A stretch of DNA of 64,000 nt from Burkholderia sp. TSV86. GTDB taxonomy: Bacteria > Pseudomonadota > Gammaproteobacteria > Burkholderiales > Burkholderiaceae. The stretch's first letter is position 1. Every line of letters begins with the position of its first letter. Of the stretch, positions 23,056-33,197 are shown piece after piece. The position numbers and the translations under genes are program-made. Under the pieces are notes generated by a model that was not told where the DNA came from, did no database searches, and was given only the letters and a program-made list of their open reading frames with translations. Location of the stretch: positions 124,001 to 188,000 of the forward strand of contig NZ_LOWB01000070.1 of assembly GCF_001522865.1 (NCBI RefSeq), written 5' to 3'.

Positions 23056-25503
23056 TCAATAGTCATAGCGCAGCGTCGCGCCGATCATCCGCTCGTCGCC
23101 CACCGATGCCGTATACGCACCGTTGTAGGTCGCGAACGACGCGAGGTAATAGCGCTTGTCGAACACGTTGCGCGCCCATATCGACAAGTCCCATTGATGC
23201 CGACCTGTCGCAAGCCGCCAGCCGGTCGTCAAGTTCAGCACGCCGTAGCCCGGCAGACGTCCGTACTGCGAATCGTCGAGCGTGCCGTACTGGCTCGAGC
23301 GCAGCGAATATTGCGCGGCGATGTATTGGTCGATCTCGTGACGAAGCCGGAACTGGTATTGCGCATTCAGATTGACGATCCAGCGCGGTGCGCCGGCAAC
23401 CGGCCGCCCGCTCAGGCTGCACGTCGCTTTCGGATTCGGGATCGATACCTCCGACGGGCATGGCGCATTTTTATACGACGTATAAGCCGCGTTCACATAC
23501 GACGCGTTGACGCCCAACACGAGATCACGGATCGGCATCGCGCGCAAATCGAGTTCTGCGCCACGGCTTCTCACGTCCGCTGCGTTCGTCAGCACCGAGA
23601 CGACGCCGGTGGGCGTTGCGACGAAGCTGGTCGCTTGATAGCCGCTCACCTGCGTCCAGAAAAGATTCGCGTTCACGATCAATCGGCGTGCGAACCATTC
23701 GCTCTTCACCCCGAGTTCCGCATTGTTCACGCGTTCGGGGCCGACCACGAGTGATTGCGCACCCTGGGTGGGCGCAGACGACACCGACATGTTCACGCCG
23801 CCCGATTTCTCGCCGTGCGACAGCGTCGCATAAGCGAGCACGTCCGGCGCGAGCTTGTAACCGACATTCAGCAGCGCGGACGGGCTCAGGCTATACAGAT
23901 TCAGATCACCCGATGCGTACTGCCCGATTACACCGTTACGCACCGCCTGCAGCGCGGCGGGCAACGGCGCGCCGCCGACCGGCGCGTTGCGCGTGACACT
24001 CGCCGCCTTGGTCTCATAGGTGCCGCGAATGCCGGCCGTCACATCCGCGCGCGGCGTCGCGTGCCACGTGGCTTGCGCGAATAGCGCGAAGCTGTCAGTC
24101 GTCATCGTCGCGGGCGCGCTCGATGCCGTATTCGCGAGCGCTCCGCCATGGTTGCCGAGAATCATCGCGTCGGCAAACGGACCATAGTATGCGAATGTGT
24201 TGTTGCTCAACCGCTGATGAAAATAATACGCGCCAAACACGTAATCGACGCGGCTGCCCGTCGGCGACGCGAACCGGAACTCCTGAGAAAGCTGATGATC
24301 GTTGACCGCAACGCCCGTGTTGTAAATCACGGGCCTGTTGAGGTTATCGTCGTTGGAGGGCTCGAAATTCCAGAAACGTGCGGCACTGATCGATGTCAGT
24401 GTGTGACCGCTTTGCAGCGTGTAGTTCACTTCGGCCGACACTCCGCCCTGGTGGACGCTCACGTGTTGCCGCGAATCCAGATTGACTTGATACAGCGCGG
24501 GATTGGTCACCGGCGTCGCGCCGATGGATGCCGCGCGGCTCAGAAACGGATTGTAGCCGTTGATCGTCGGACCGAAGCCGTACAGTACCGTCGTGCCGTA
24601 GCTCGAATCCTCGCGATGATAATCGGCGATCACGCGCGCGCTCAGGTTCGCAGATGGCTTGAACAGCAGTTCGCCGCGCATGCCTTCGCGCGTGCCGCCG
24701 TTCAACCGGCTGCCGCTGAACAGATTCGTCACGTCGCCGTCCTCATGCGTGCGATACAGGACCAGCCGGCCAGCAAGCGTCGTCGAAAGCGGCCCCGAGA
24801 GCACCGCTTTCGATTGCACGTAGCCATGCAGGCCAAGCGACTGCTCGAGCGACGCCTCAGCGCGCATCGTCGGCTTGCGCGTGGTGATATTGATGATGCC
24901 GGCTGTGCTGTTCTTGCCGAACAGCGTGCCTTGCGGGCCACGCAGCAGCCCGATCTGCTCGATGTCGAGCGAATCGACCACCGCCATGCCGGGACGCCCG
25001 AGATACACGTTATCCAGATAGACGCCTGCGCTGCCTTCCAGGCCGTCATTGGCCGGATTGTTACCAAGGCCGCGCACCGAGACGCTCGATTGCCGTGCGT
25101 GGATGAACGCGACATTCGTACTCGGCAGCACGGTTTGCAGATCCTGCACGCGGTAGTTGCGCAACAGTTCGAGATCGTCGCCGGTCACGGTCGAGATCGG
25201 CGCGGGCACGCGCTGCGCGTTTTCCTTGCGGCGGCGCGCAGTGACGATGACGTCCTTCAGCACGACGGCAGGTGATGCGATTGCATCGGTGTTCGATACG
25301 GCGGGCTGACTTCCGGGCGGTGTCGTGTCGCCGGGAGCCTCTGCACGGGGAATCGTTGCCTGCGCCGCATGAATTGTCCGAGCCGCGTCGGCCGCCCGGG
25401 CGGGTGTGTCCGCCTGGGCCCAAACCGCAATCGTCGGCATCCACGCCGCCGCAAACGCCGTCCATTTCAACCGTGCCGTATTGCGTTTAGTCATCCTGGC
25501 CAT
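23056..25503 (-). CDS. TonB-dependent outer-membrane receptor of the sulfate-ester operon
   Basis: The start at 25503 overlaps the binding-protein stop (TGATG), suggesting translational coupling; a second ATG is at 25494. The product is about 815 residues, with a signal peptide (FAAAWMPTIAVWAQA) and a TonB box-like VVLKDVIVTARRR. A plug domain (LRGPQGTLFGKNSTAGIINI) precedes a C-terminal beta-barrel ending in the aromatic signature LRYDY. Its place between the periplasmic binding protein and the permease predicts active outer-membrane uptake of the same sulfate ester. The open frame runs upstream to 25605, but that part overlaps the binding protein and is not needed. Confidence 0.9.
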   Translation of the reverse strand: MARMTKRNTARLKWTAFAAAWMPTIAVWAQADTPARAADAARTIHAAQATIPRAEAPGDTTPPGSQPAVSNTDAIASPAVVLKDVIVTARRRKENAQRVPAPISTVTGDDLELLRNYRVQDLQTVLPSTNVAFIHARQSSVSVRGLGNNPANDGLEGSAGVYLDNVYLGRPGMAVVDSLDIEQIGLLRGPQGTLFGKNSTAGIINITTRKPTMRAEASLEQSLGLHGYVQSKAVLSGPLSTTLAGRLVLYRTHEDGDVTNLFSGSRLNGGTREGMRGELLFKPSANLSARVIADYHREDSSYGTTVLYGFGPTINGYNPFLSRAASIGATPVTNPALYQVNLDSRQHVSVHQGGVSAEVNYTLQSGHTLTSISAARFWNFEPSNDDNLNRPVIYNTGVAVNDHQLSQEFRFASPTGSRVDYVFGAYYFHQRLSNNTFAYYGPFADAMILGNHGGALANTASSAPATMTTDSFALFAQATWHATPRADVTAGIRGTYETKAASVTRNAPVGGAPLPAALQAVRNGVIGQYASGDLNLYSLSPSALLNVGYKLAPDVLAYATLSHGEKSGGVNMSVSSAPTQGAQSLVVGPERVNNAELGVKSEWFARRLIVNANLFWTQVSGYQATSFVATPTGVVSVLTNAADVRSRGAELDLRAMPIRDLVLGVNASYVNAAYTSYKNAPCPSEVSIPNPKATCSLSGRPVAGAPRWIVNLNAQYQFRLRHEIDQYIAAQYSLRSSQYGTLDDSQYGRLPGYGVLNLTTGWRLATGRHQWDLSIWARNVFDKRYYLASFATYNGAYTASVGDERMIGATLRYDY

Positions 25504-26579
25504 CACAAAGCATTCCCCGGCTTGCCGAACGATTCGTATGCCTGCCAGTGCGCACCGAGATTCAGCTCGCGCAGCGCGGCATCGACGTAGCTTCGGTCGA
25601 TCCACGCATCGACGTCAAACGGCCGACGAATCAAACCCGCCTCCTTCGCCGTGCGCACATCCTGCTTGAATGCGTCGACGTAGTAGCGGTCGAGCAGCGG
25701 CGAGAATACGATGCTCAGATCGTCGGCGGTAAGCTCGTTGCGCCAGATGGACGGCGCAATGTTGCCCTGCTGCGACTCGAGCGCAATGAATGCGTCGAAA
25801 TTGCGTTTGTCCGATAGCCATTGCGACGCCTCGACCACCGTCTTCACAACTGTTCGCGCCAGCTCCGGATGTGTGCGCAAAAACGCGGACGACGCCACCA
25901 GCCCGGCCTTCAGCGTGCCGACGCCCCGGCGTCCCTTCGTGCTGACAGGTACGTCCGCGAGCCCCTTGTCGCGCAGCACGAACACGCTGGCAGAGCCCCA
26001 TACGGCGTCGATGCGGCGCGCGGCAAGCGCGGCGGCAGCAGCATTCGGATCGAGGTTCACGACACGCAAGTCACGCTCGGCAAGCCCCTCGGCGCGCAGC
26101 ACGCTGTCGAACGACAATTGCAGCGCCGTGCCGCGAAACACCGCCACCTGCTTGCCTTTCAACGCACGCAAATCGGCGATACCCGAGCCCGGCGTGACGG
26201 CGAGAAAGCCGTTGACGTTGCGCGCGAGCGCGGTAATCAGGCGCGTGTCGAGCCCGTTCGCGCGGCCGATCACTGCGGCGAGATCGCCGAGAAACGCAAG
26301 ATCGACCTGCCCGTTCGCGAACGCTTCATTGATCGCCGGGCCGGCGCCCTTGAAAAACGTCCAGCGTAGTTCGACGCCCTGCTTCGCGAACGCCTTGTCG
26401 AGCAGCTTGTTCGCGTAGATCACGTCGACGATGCCGCCGCCCGCAGGCTTCGGGCCTGCGCTCGTGTCCGGCACGGCGATGCGGATGACAGTCTGTGCTG
26501 GCGCCGCGCCCGGCACGGCGAGCGCAAACGCGAGCATCGGCAGCCACAGCGGTTTCAGCCATCGAATGAGTGATTTCAT
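25503..26579 (-). CDS. atsR: Sulfate-ester/sulfonate ABC transporter substrate-binding protein (AtsR/SsuA-like)
   Basis: The start at 26579 (MKSLIRWLK) has AGGA six bases upstream. The 358-residue product has a signal peptide (LPMLAFALAVPGAAPAQ) and the two-lobed type II binding fold of SsuA/TauA: FFKGAGPAINEAFANGQVDLAFLGD, then LKGKQVAVFRGT. It should capture the substrate in the periplasm for the fused permease and ATPase. It sits between the dioxygenase and the TonB receptor on one transcript. Ligand specificity (alkyl or aryl sulfate versus sulfonate) cannot be told from sequence; the linked arylsulfatase favours sulfate esters. Confidence 0.88.
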   Translation of the reverse strand: MKSLIRWLKPLWLPMLAFALAVPGAAPAQTVIRIAVPDTSAGPKPAGGGIVDVIYANKLLDKAFAKQGVELRWTFFKGAGPAINEAFANGQVDLAFLGDLAAVIGRANGLDTRLITALARNVNGFLAVTPGSGIADLRALKGKQVAVFRGTALQLSFDSVLRAEGLAERDLRVVNLDPNAAAAALAARRIDAVWGSASVFVLRDKGLADVPVSTKGRRGVGTLKAGLVASSAFLRTHPELARTVVKTVVEASQWLSDKRNFDAFIALESQQGNIAPSIWRNELTADDLSIVFSPLLDRYYVDAFKQDVRTAKEAGLIRRPFDVDAWIDRSYVDAALRELNLGAHWQAYESFGKPGNAL

Positions 26580-26629
26580 AGTCGTCCTGAAATACATGGA
26601 AAGACGGTGCGGGGCGGCGCACGGCCAGC

Positions 26630-27577
26630 TTATGCGGCGTGGCTGGCGGCCCCGGCATGCGGATTCGGCTCGCGCAGACGCGTGATGCTGCGACGGCCGT
26701 CGACGCTGACCGGCACGTCACCCGCCAGCGTCACGCGGCGCACGACACGGTGCGCGTCGCCGTAATCGTTGACGGCGTAATGCTGCGTCGCGCGGTTATC
26801 CCAGATCGCGACATCACCTTCACGCCAGCGCCACCGCACGATGTTCTCCGGGCGCGTCACATAGCTTTGCAGCAGCTCGAACAGATGCGCGGAACCCGAC
26901 GGCGACACACCGGTGAAATGCCTGAGAAAATGGCCGAGAATCAGCGTTTTCTCGCCCGTGTGCGGATGCACGCGCACGACCGGGTGCTCGGTTTCGTAGC
27001 GCGTCGACACGAACACCTGCCGATAACGCTTGAGCGCCTGCTCGTCATGCGCCGAATGGCCGTTGCCGACGCGATGAGCCGCGTAGTCGTAATCATTGCT
27101 GTGCACTGCCCACAATTGCTCGGCGAGCGACTTCAGCGGCGCGGGCAGATCCTCGTAGGCGGCGGCCGTGTTGGCCCAGACCGTGTCGCCGCCGACCTCG
27201 GGAATCGTCACGCCACGCAGGATCGACGCTTGCGGATACGCGTCGACGAAGGTCACGTCGGTATGCCACGAATTGGCCCGCCCGCCGCGATGCGAATCAA
27301 GCTCGAGCAAGTATTCGGTGCCGTCGACGGCAGGCACCGTCGGATGCGCGACAGGATCGCCAAGCCGTTTCGCGAACGCCTCGTGCGCGGCGTCGTGGAG
27401 GTGCGTCTGGTCGCGAAAGAAAATCACCTTGTGCGTGAACAGCGCGGCGCGAATCGCGCCGACGGTTGCCGCGTCGAGCGCGGCCGACAGCTTCACGCCG
27501 TGAATTTCCGCACCGATGCGGCCGGTGACGGGACGGATGTCGAGCAAATTCGATGTAGCGAGACTCAGATTAGTCAT
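26630..27577 (-). CDS. atsK: Alpha-ketoglutarate-dependent alkylsulfatase / taurine dioxygenase family (AtsK/TauD-like)
   Basis: The start at 27577 (MTNLSLATSN) has GGAG seven bases upstream. The 315-residue Fe(II)/2-oxoglutarate enzyme keeps H105-x-D107 in SWHTDVTF, the distal histidine in YGDAHRVVRR and the 2OG-binding arginine just after it. TauD cleaves taurine; AtsK oxidises alkyl sulfate esters to an aldehyde plus sulfate. Linkage to an arylsulfatase and AtsRBC-like transporter favours AtsK. It is the first gene of the operon, so the promoter should lie just upstream of 27577. Confidence 0.88.
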   Translation of the reverse strand: MTNLSLATSNLLDIRPVTGRIGAEIHGVKLSAALDAATVGAIRAALFTHKVIFFRDQTHLHDAAHEAFAKRLGDPVAHPTVPAVDGTEYLLELDSHRGGRANSWHTDVTFVDAYPQASILRGVTIPEVGGDTVWANTAAAYEDLPAPLKSLAEQLWAVHSNDYDYAAHRVGNGHSAHDEQALKRYRQVFVSTRYETEHPVVRVHPHTGEKTLILGHFLRHFTGVSPSGSAHLFELLQSYVTRPENIVRWRWREGDVAIWDNRATQHYAVNDYGDAHRVVRRVTLAGDVPVSVDGRRSITRLREPNPHAGAASHAA

Positions 27578-28338
27578 GGAGGCACTCCGAATATGAAATG
27601 AGCAGGACGAAACAGCACACCGGCGCGATACGCGCGGCAACTGGCGATAACACACGGGAAAACGAGACGCCGCGGCCGTTGCCGCGTAGTCGCGATCGGC
27701 CGCCTCAGCGGCGGCGACACCGGCATTGACACCGGCAGCGTGGCGCAAAGCGTGCGTGACGGTTCAAGCGGTGGTCTGTGAGGGCAACGCAGGGGTTCGG
27801 CACGTCAAGGGTCCAGTCGGAAAGATTTGACGGGAATCATTATTGGCAGGGGCGCGGCGCGGAATCTATCGCGCGTTGGACATTTGACAGAAGAAGTTGG
27901 CATGCCGATATGCGCGCGGCGGTGAAATGCTTAGCGTTCGTGCATATGAAGCGTGAAGTTTCCGCCAAGCGTGTTGTGCGAGATGCAGCGTCCATAGCAA
28001 GCGGCGCCGGCATGCGATAAGCGAGACGACGCCCGGTCCGCACGCGGCGAAGTGGCGCACCGAAATGCCGGCCGTCGCCGCGGTGCATTTTGGTGTGCGA
28101 GAAACCTGTCACACCCGGAACGCTTGCAGCGCTTGCGCCGTTTGCCTCGCTCAAGCTCGGTCAGGCCCTCGGAGCCGTCCACCGTATGCCGAGGCGCGCA
28201 GCGGAACCCGGCACGCGGATGGCCCGACGCCCCGCCCCCTTGTCCTATCTCCGCAGCAAAACCGGCAGCAGCGGCGTGATGCGTGTGACGGACCTGGGCC
28301 ACGCCCGCGCCCGGCCGCGCAAAAAACGCCCCGCACCG
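27578..28338. other. Intergenic region upstream of the sulfate-ester operon
   Basis: About 760 bp between the dioxygenase gene and the Crp-like regulator, both on the minus strand. It must carry the operon promoter. No convincing frame, terminator or repeat was recognised. Confidence 0.4.
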
Positions 28339-29136
28339 TCACTCGTCGCCGTCGCTGATCTCGCGCAGGCGCTCGATATCGAGAATCGTCAGCCGGCTGT
28401 ATTGCGCATCGATGACTCGTTCCCGCACGAGCTGGCGCAGTTCCTTGTTCACGCTCTGCCGCGACGCGACGAGCAGCGAAGCGAGATCCTCCTGCGACAG
28501 CCGGATCGTCAGCTCGATGCCGCGCTGCGCCGGTTGCCCGTGCCATTCGGCGAGGGTCAGCAGCTGATCGGCCAGCCGCGCGCGAAACCCCGACAGCGCG
28601 CTCCTGCCGATGCGCCGATGCAACGCACGGCTGCGTGCGCAGATCAAATCGAGCACGCCGCGCAGCAGCGACGGCTCGCGCTCGAACTGCACGAACAGCG
28701 CATCGCGCGAGATATGGAACAGCGTCGTCAGTCCATGCGCGCGCTGGTCGTGCATCGAGCCGCCGCCGTCGATCACCGGAATGAAATTGATGACCTCGTT
28801 CGGCCACATGTAAATCGCAACCGCACGCGTGCCGGCCGCGTTCGTCCAGCTCATTTCGATCGCACCGGACAGCACGACCTGGATATCGTCGCACGGCCCG
28901 TTGCGCGCAAAGATCAGCTCGCCGCTCGTCCAGGTGCGCAAATGACCGGCATCGCACAATGCGTCGATCGACGCGGCAGGCCAATTGCGCAGGCACGGAT
29001 TCGCGGTGAATGCCGCATGGATCGCGCGGCGGGTGCGCGCATCGAGCGCGCGGCCCGCCCGGTATGGCAGGAACGGCAAATCGGCCCGTGGCGCGCTCGG
29101 GCGGCGGATCTCGATCGCTTCGCTGATATCGCTCAT
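28339..29136 (-). CDS. Crp/Fnr family transcriptional regulator
   Basis: The 265-residue product has an N-terminal cyclic-nucleotide-binding-like beta-roll (SGELIFARNGPCDDIQVVLSGAIE) and a C-terminal winged helix with a recognition segment SQEDLASLLVASRQSVNKEL. There is no N-terminal cysteine cluster, so it is not an oxygen-sensing Fnr. The cAMP-contacting residues of Crp are not obvious, so the effector is unknown. It is upstream of, and in the same direction as, the sulfate-ester operon, but 760 bp separates them; control of that operon is only a possibility. Confidence 0.88.
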   Translation of the reverse strand: MSDISEAIEIRRPSAPRADLPFLPYRAGRALDARTRRAIHAAFTANPCLRNWPAASIDALCDAGHLRTWTSGELIFARNGPCDDIQVVLSGAIEMSWTNAAGTRAVAIYMWPNEVINFIPVIDGGGSMHDQRAHGLTTLFHISRDALFVQFEREPSLLRGVLDLICARSRALHRRIGRSALSGFRARLADQLLTLAEWHGQPAQRGIELTIRLSQEDLASLLVASRQSVNKELRQLVRERVIDAQYSRLTILDIERLREISDGDE

Positions 29137-29300
29137 GATGGCGGTGTGGATCGCGCGGAAAGAATCGGAACGGACTATGTAAGCATTGATCCGGGAACGC
29201 CGCCAAAGACTTCTTTTTTATGTGCTTATCACCCGGCGCCCGGTGCGAAGCGCGCGCCGCAATCGATCAGATATGCGAAGCTTCCGGATTCCCGCGCCGC

Positions 29301-30649
29301 TCACGCGCGCGCGGCCTCTTTCAGCATAGCCAGCCCGACGAGGCTCGCGAGTCCGCATCCGAGCACGTACCACGCCGGCGCGTAAAAGCTGCCCGATACG
29401 CGCCACAACGCGCTGACGATCAATTGCGCGAAGCCGCCGAAAATTGTCACGCCGAGTGCATAGATCACGCCGAGCGACGTCGCCCGCACCTGCGGATGCA
29501 GCGTTTCGAGAATCAGCACGAAGCCGGCCGGGCTTGACAGCGTCATCAGGCCAATCAGCACGCAGACGACCGCGAGCGCCGTCACCACCGACGGCCATGC
29601 GTGCATCGCGGCGAACGCAGGCAGCACGAGCACGCACGACGCGATGCACGATGCGTAAATCAACGGCTTGCGGCGCGTCAACCTGTCGGCGAGCCGGCCG
29701 GCGAACGGCGAGCCGACGAGCAGCACGCCGCCCGCCGCACAGCCCGCGAGCAACGCGACCGACGGCGGCATTCCGGAGGTCATGGTCAGGAACGAAGGCA
29801 GGAAAAGACGATCGTGTACATCGTCGACGTACCGCCGACCACGAGCAGCGTGCCCGCCATGATCTGCCGCCAGGAAATCCTGGCGGCGCGAGACGGCGCG
29901 GCCGGCATGCCCGCGGCTGCGCCATGCGCCTCCGCGGCGGCCACCGCCTGGTGCAACGTATCATCGAGATGACGCCGCAAATAAAACCCGAGCGGCCCGA
30001 TCAACAAGCCGAATACGAACGGCACGCGCCAGCCCCAGCTCATCAGCGCGTCGTGCGGCAACAGCCGCGACAGCGCCGCCGCCACGAACGCCCCCACGAG
30101 CGCCGCCGCGCCCTGGCTTGCCATCTGCCAGCTCACCATTTCGCCGCGCCGGCGCGCGCCGCCGGACTCCATCAGCAAGGTCGTCGCCGCGCCCACTTCG
30201 CCGCCCGCCGAAAACCCTTGCAGCAGCCGGCCAGTCACGACGAGCACCGGCGCGGCCACGCCGATCGCCGCGTAAGTCGGCGCGAAGCCGATCATTCCGG
30301 TGCCCAGCGCCATCAGCCCGACAGTCAGCACCAGCGCGGGCTTGCGCCCCGCGCGGTCCGCGTATGCGCCGATCGCGATACTGCCAAGCGGCCGCGCGAC
30401 GAAGCCGACGCCGAACGTCGCAAGCGACACCATCAGCGCGCCGATATCGGTCGTCGCGGGAAAGAACAGCTTGCCGATCAGCGCGGCGAAGAAGCTGTAG
30501 ACAGTGAAATCGAAAAATTCGAGCCCGTTGCCAAGTGCGGCGGCGGCGACCGTGCGTCGCCGCGCCCGGCGCTCGTCTATCGTATCCTCAGTGTGCGCAA
30601 GAGCCGTGGCGTTCGCGTCGTGGGCCAGCGTGCGTGGCGTCGTGTTCAT
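29301..30649 (-). pseudogene. MFS (ProP/citrate-like metabolite:H+ symporter) gene split by a -1 frameshift
   Basis: Two minus-strand frames join into one MFS transporter of about 450 residues. The first part (30649 to about 29800, start MNTTPRTLAHD) has GNGLEFFDFTVYSFFAALIG, GRLLQGFSAGGEVG and helices 1-6 or 7; the second part resumes at MTSGMPPSVALLAG and ends near 29301. The break is at a run of four T on the coding strand (A-run 29803-29806): one extra T would read IVFFLPSFLTMTSGM without interruption. Either a real frameshift or a homopolymer sequencing error is possible. It follows porin and amidohydrolase genes in one operon, so it probably imported their substrate or product. Confidence 0.85.
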
Positions 30650-30702
30650 CGAGCGGCATCCTTCGAAAGAGACCGGAAGAAAGTCCAACGGACATCAAAA
30701 GA

Positions 30703-31875
30703 TCAGAAGTTGTGATACATGCCGACCGACATCGTCACGGGCGTCATCCCGGTACGCGGCTCGGCAGTGCCCGGCTCGGTCGGCAACGCATTGGCGTTCA
30801 GCGGCACGGTCGATTCGCCGTAGTTGCGGATGAAGCCGGCGCGCGCGTAAAAGCCGGTGCGCTTCGACAGCAGATAGTCGTAGCCGAGCATCACGCCGAA
30901 CGCGGCATCCTTCGCGGGCTTGCCGGACGCATCGCGCACGCCGGACGTATCGCGGTATACCGCCGACGCGCGCACCGCGTTGCGCCCGAAAGGCACGATC
31001 GCGCCGAGCGTATAGACGCGCGCGATGCCATCACCCGCGAGCTTCGGCGCATATTGGTTGTACGACGCCGACAACACCAGCTTGCCGGTGTCGCGCACCA
31101 CGCCGAAGCCGTACAGATCGTTGCGCACCGTCTGCCCGGCGCTCACCGCCCACACCTGGTTGTAGCTCGCGGCGACATACGTCACGCCGTCGTACCACTG
31201 CAGCAACGCGCCCTGCGCGGATGCCGCGGGTGCGCGCCCGGCGACGTTGCTGGGCGCGTACATCAGCGTCACGCTGGTCGTGCCGAACGCGATCGGCGTG
31301 CGATACATGATCGCGTTATTAACGCGCACGGGCAGCTGCGTCGCACCGGGGCCGAGATCCGCGTTGTAGCCGGTGCCGCGCCGGGTCTGCACGACGGCCG
31401 CGCCGAGCCACGTGTAGACCGAGTTGGTGCCGACCGTGCCGAACACATCGATGAAAAGCGGCAGCCCGGTGCCGATCTGCTTGCCGAACCGCAGCCGGCC
31501 GAAGGTAGGCGACGTCAGGCCGATCCACGACTCGCGGTTGTAGGCCGACGATGCGTCTTGCTGCGCGCCGTTATTCGCGAGAAAGCCGCTTTCGAGATTG
31601 AACTCCGCACGCCAGCCGCCGCCGAGGTTTTCGCGGCCGAACAGCCCGAACTTCGACGTCCATTCGCCGCCGCTTTGCGTCTGCCACAGCGAGCGGCCGC
31701 CGACCGTCTGATAGTTGAACCCCATATCGATCGAGCCGTACAGCGCGAGCCCCTCGCGAAACCGTTCATTGAACTCTGGCAACGCCGCGAGCAGCACGTC
31801 CTGATAGGGCGTCGCGTGCGCCACCCCGGCTCCGAGCGCGAGCCACGCCGCGCCGATTGCGTATCGCTTCCTCAT
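30703..31875 (-). CDS. Gram-negative outer-membrane porin (OmpC-like, Burkholderia type)
   Basis: The chosen ATG at 31875 (MRKRYAIGAAWLALG) is preceded by G7-AGGAG; the longer frame to 32073 overlaps the amidohydrolase gene. The 390-residue product has a signal peptide ending AHA, then porin-4 features: YGSIDMGFNYQTVGG, SKFGLFGRENLGGGWRAEF, RESWIGLTSPTFGRLRFGKQ and a C-terminal NF (VGMYHNF). It forms a general diffusion channel. It lies 55 bp after the amidohydrolase gene and 53 bp before the MFS gene, so the three form an operon for uptake and use of one class of substrate. Confidence 0.92.
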   Translation of the reverse strand: MRKRYAIGAAWLALGAGVAHATPYQDVLLAALPEFNERFREGLALYGSIDMGFNYQTVGGRSLWQTQSGGEWTSKFGLFGRENLGGGWRAEFNLESGFLANNGAQQDASSAYNRESWIGLTSPTFGRLRFGKQIGTGLPLFIDVFGTVGTNSVYTWLGAAVVQTRRGTGYNADLGPGATQLPVRVNNAIMYRTPIAFGTTSVTLMYAPSNVAGRAPAASAQGALLQWYDGVTYVAASYNQVWAVSAGQTVRNDLYGFGVVRDTGKLVLSASYNQYAPKLAGDGIARVYTLGAIVPFGRNAVRASAVYRDTSGVRDASGKPAKDAAFGVMLGYDYLLSKRTGFYARAGFIRNYGESTVPLNANALPTEPGTAEPRTGMTPVTMSVGMYHNF

Positions 31876-31930
31876 CTCCTCCCCCCCGAATCGCCGATGC
31901 CGCTCGCCAGCACGGCTGGGCCGCGCGGCG

Positions 31931-33136
31931 TCAGGCCGCTGCGCGCAAATAGCCCCGCACAAGCCCGACAAAATAGGCTGCGCCCCAGCTGAGCACCGCA
32001 TCGTTGAAATCGTAATGTGGGTTGTGCACTGCGCAGCCCCCTTGCGAATCGACGCCGTTGCCCACCAGTACATAACAGCCGGGCACGCATTCGGTCATCC
32101 ACGAGAAATCCTCGCTGCCCATCAAGCCGTCGGGCAGAAGCATCAACGCGCCGGGGCCGGCGAGCGCCTCGATCGTGTCGATCGCGAGCGCCGCCGCGTC
32201 AGGATGGTTTTCGACCACGCGCGAGATCGGCTGATAGTCGACCTGCGCCGTGACACCATATGCGTGCGCCTGCGCATCGGCGATCTGTCTGATCCGCGCC
32301 TCGACCTCGTTGCGCGTGGTGGCGTCGAGCGCGCGCACCGACAGCAACAGCGTTGCCTGCTCGGGAATCACGTTCGGCGCGGTGCCTGCGTGAATCGCCC
32401 CAACCGTGACGACGGCCGCGCGAGCCGGATCGATGTTGCGCGCGACGATCGATTGCAGCGCCAGCACGATATTCGCGGCCGCGACAATCGGATCGCGTCC
32501 CTGATGCGGCATCGCCCCATGCGCGCCTTGACCGGTGACGGTGATCGTCACCGAATCCGACGACGCCATCATCGGCCCGTGACGCAGCGCGAAATGACCG
32601 ACCGGCACGCCGGGCGCGTTGTGCAGTGCATAGACGCGCTCGCACGGGAAACGCTCGAACAGGCCGTCTTCGATCATCCGGCGCGCGCCGCCGAGCCCTT
32701 CCTCGGCGGGCTGGAAAATCACATGCAGCGTGCCGTCGAAGCGTTCGTTCGCAGCAATATGGTGAGCGGCAGCGAGCAGCATTGCCGTGTGACCGTCGTG
32801 GCCGCATGCGTGCATCGTCTGCGCGACGGTGCTCGCATACGGCAGGCCGCTTGCTTCCTGAATCGGCAGCGCGTCCATGTCGGCGCGCAGGCCGAGCGCG
32901 CGCGGGCCCGCGCCGCGCCGCAGCCGGCCGACAACGCCCGTGCCGCCGACGCCTGTCGTCACGTCATAGCCCCACGACGCGAGCTTGTCCGCGACGATCG
33001 CGGCGGTGCGCGTCTCGGCAAAACCGAGTTCGGGATGGGCGTGGATATCGCGGCGAATCGCGATGAAATCGGCTTCGGACTCGCGCAGCGTCGCGAGCAA
33101 TGAAGCGAACTGCGATGAATCGAACTCCTGCGTCAT
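31931..33136 (-). CDS. M20 family amidohydrolase (hippurate hydrolase / N-acyl-amino-acid hydrolase-like)
   Basis: The 401-residue metal-dependent hydrolase carries HACGHDGH, QPAEEG, LHNAPG and HNPHYDFND, the metal ligand and catalytic set of the M20D family (hippuricase, IAA-amino-acid hydrolases, N-acetyl-diaminopimelate deacetylase relatives). RRDIHAHPELGF at the N-terminus is characteristic. No signal peptide, so cytosolic. It heads an operon with a porin and an MFS transporter and is divergent from a LysR gene, the usual arrangement for inducible catabolism of an N-acylated amino acid. The actual substrate is unknown. Confidence 0.92.
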   Translation of the reverse strand: MTQEFDSSQFASLLATLRESEADFIAIRRDIHAHPELGFAETRTAAIVADKLASWGYDVTTGVGGTGVVGRLRRGAGPRALGLRADMDALPIQEASGLPYASTVAQTMHACGHDGHTAMLLAAAHHIAANERFDGTLHVIFQPAEEGLGGARRMIEDGLFERFPCERVYALHNAPGVPVGHFALRHGPMMASSDSVTITVTGQGAHGAMPHQGRDPIVAAANIVLALQSIVARNIDPARAAVVTVGAIHAGTAPNVIPEQATLLLSVRALDATTRNEVEARIRQIADAQAHAYGVTAQVDYQPISRVVENHPDAAALAIDTIEALAGPGALMLLPDGLMGSEDFSWMTECVPGCYVLVGNGVDSQGGCAVHNPHYDFNDAVLSWGAAYFVGLVRGYLRAAA

Positions 33137-33197
33137 TTAAAGGCTCCGTGAAGCGATTGCGTCGCAACCGTCGCAGCCAAGCGTAAAGAGGCGTTGC

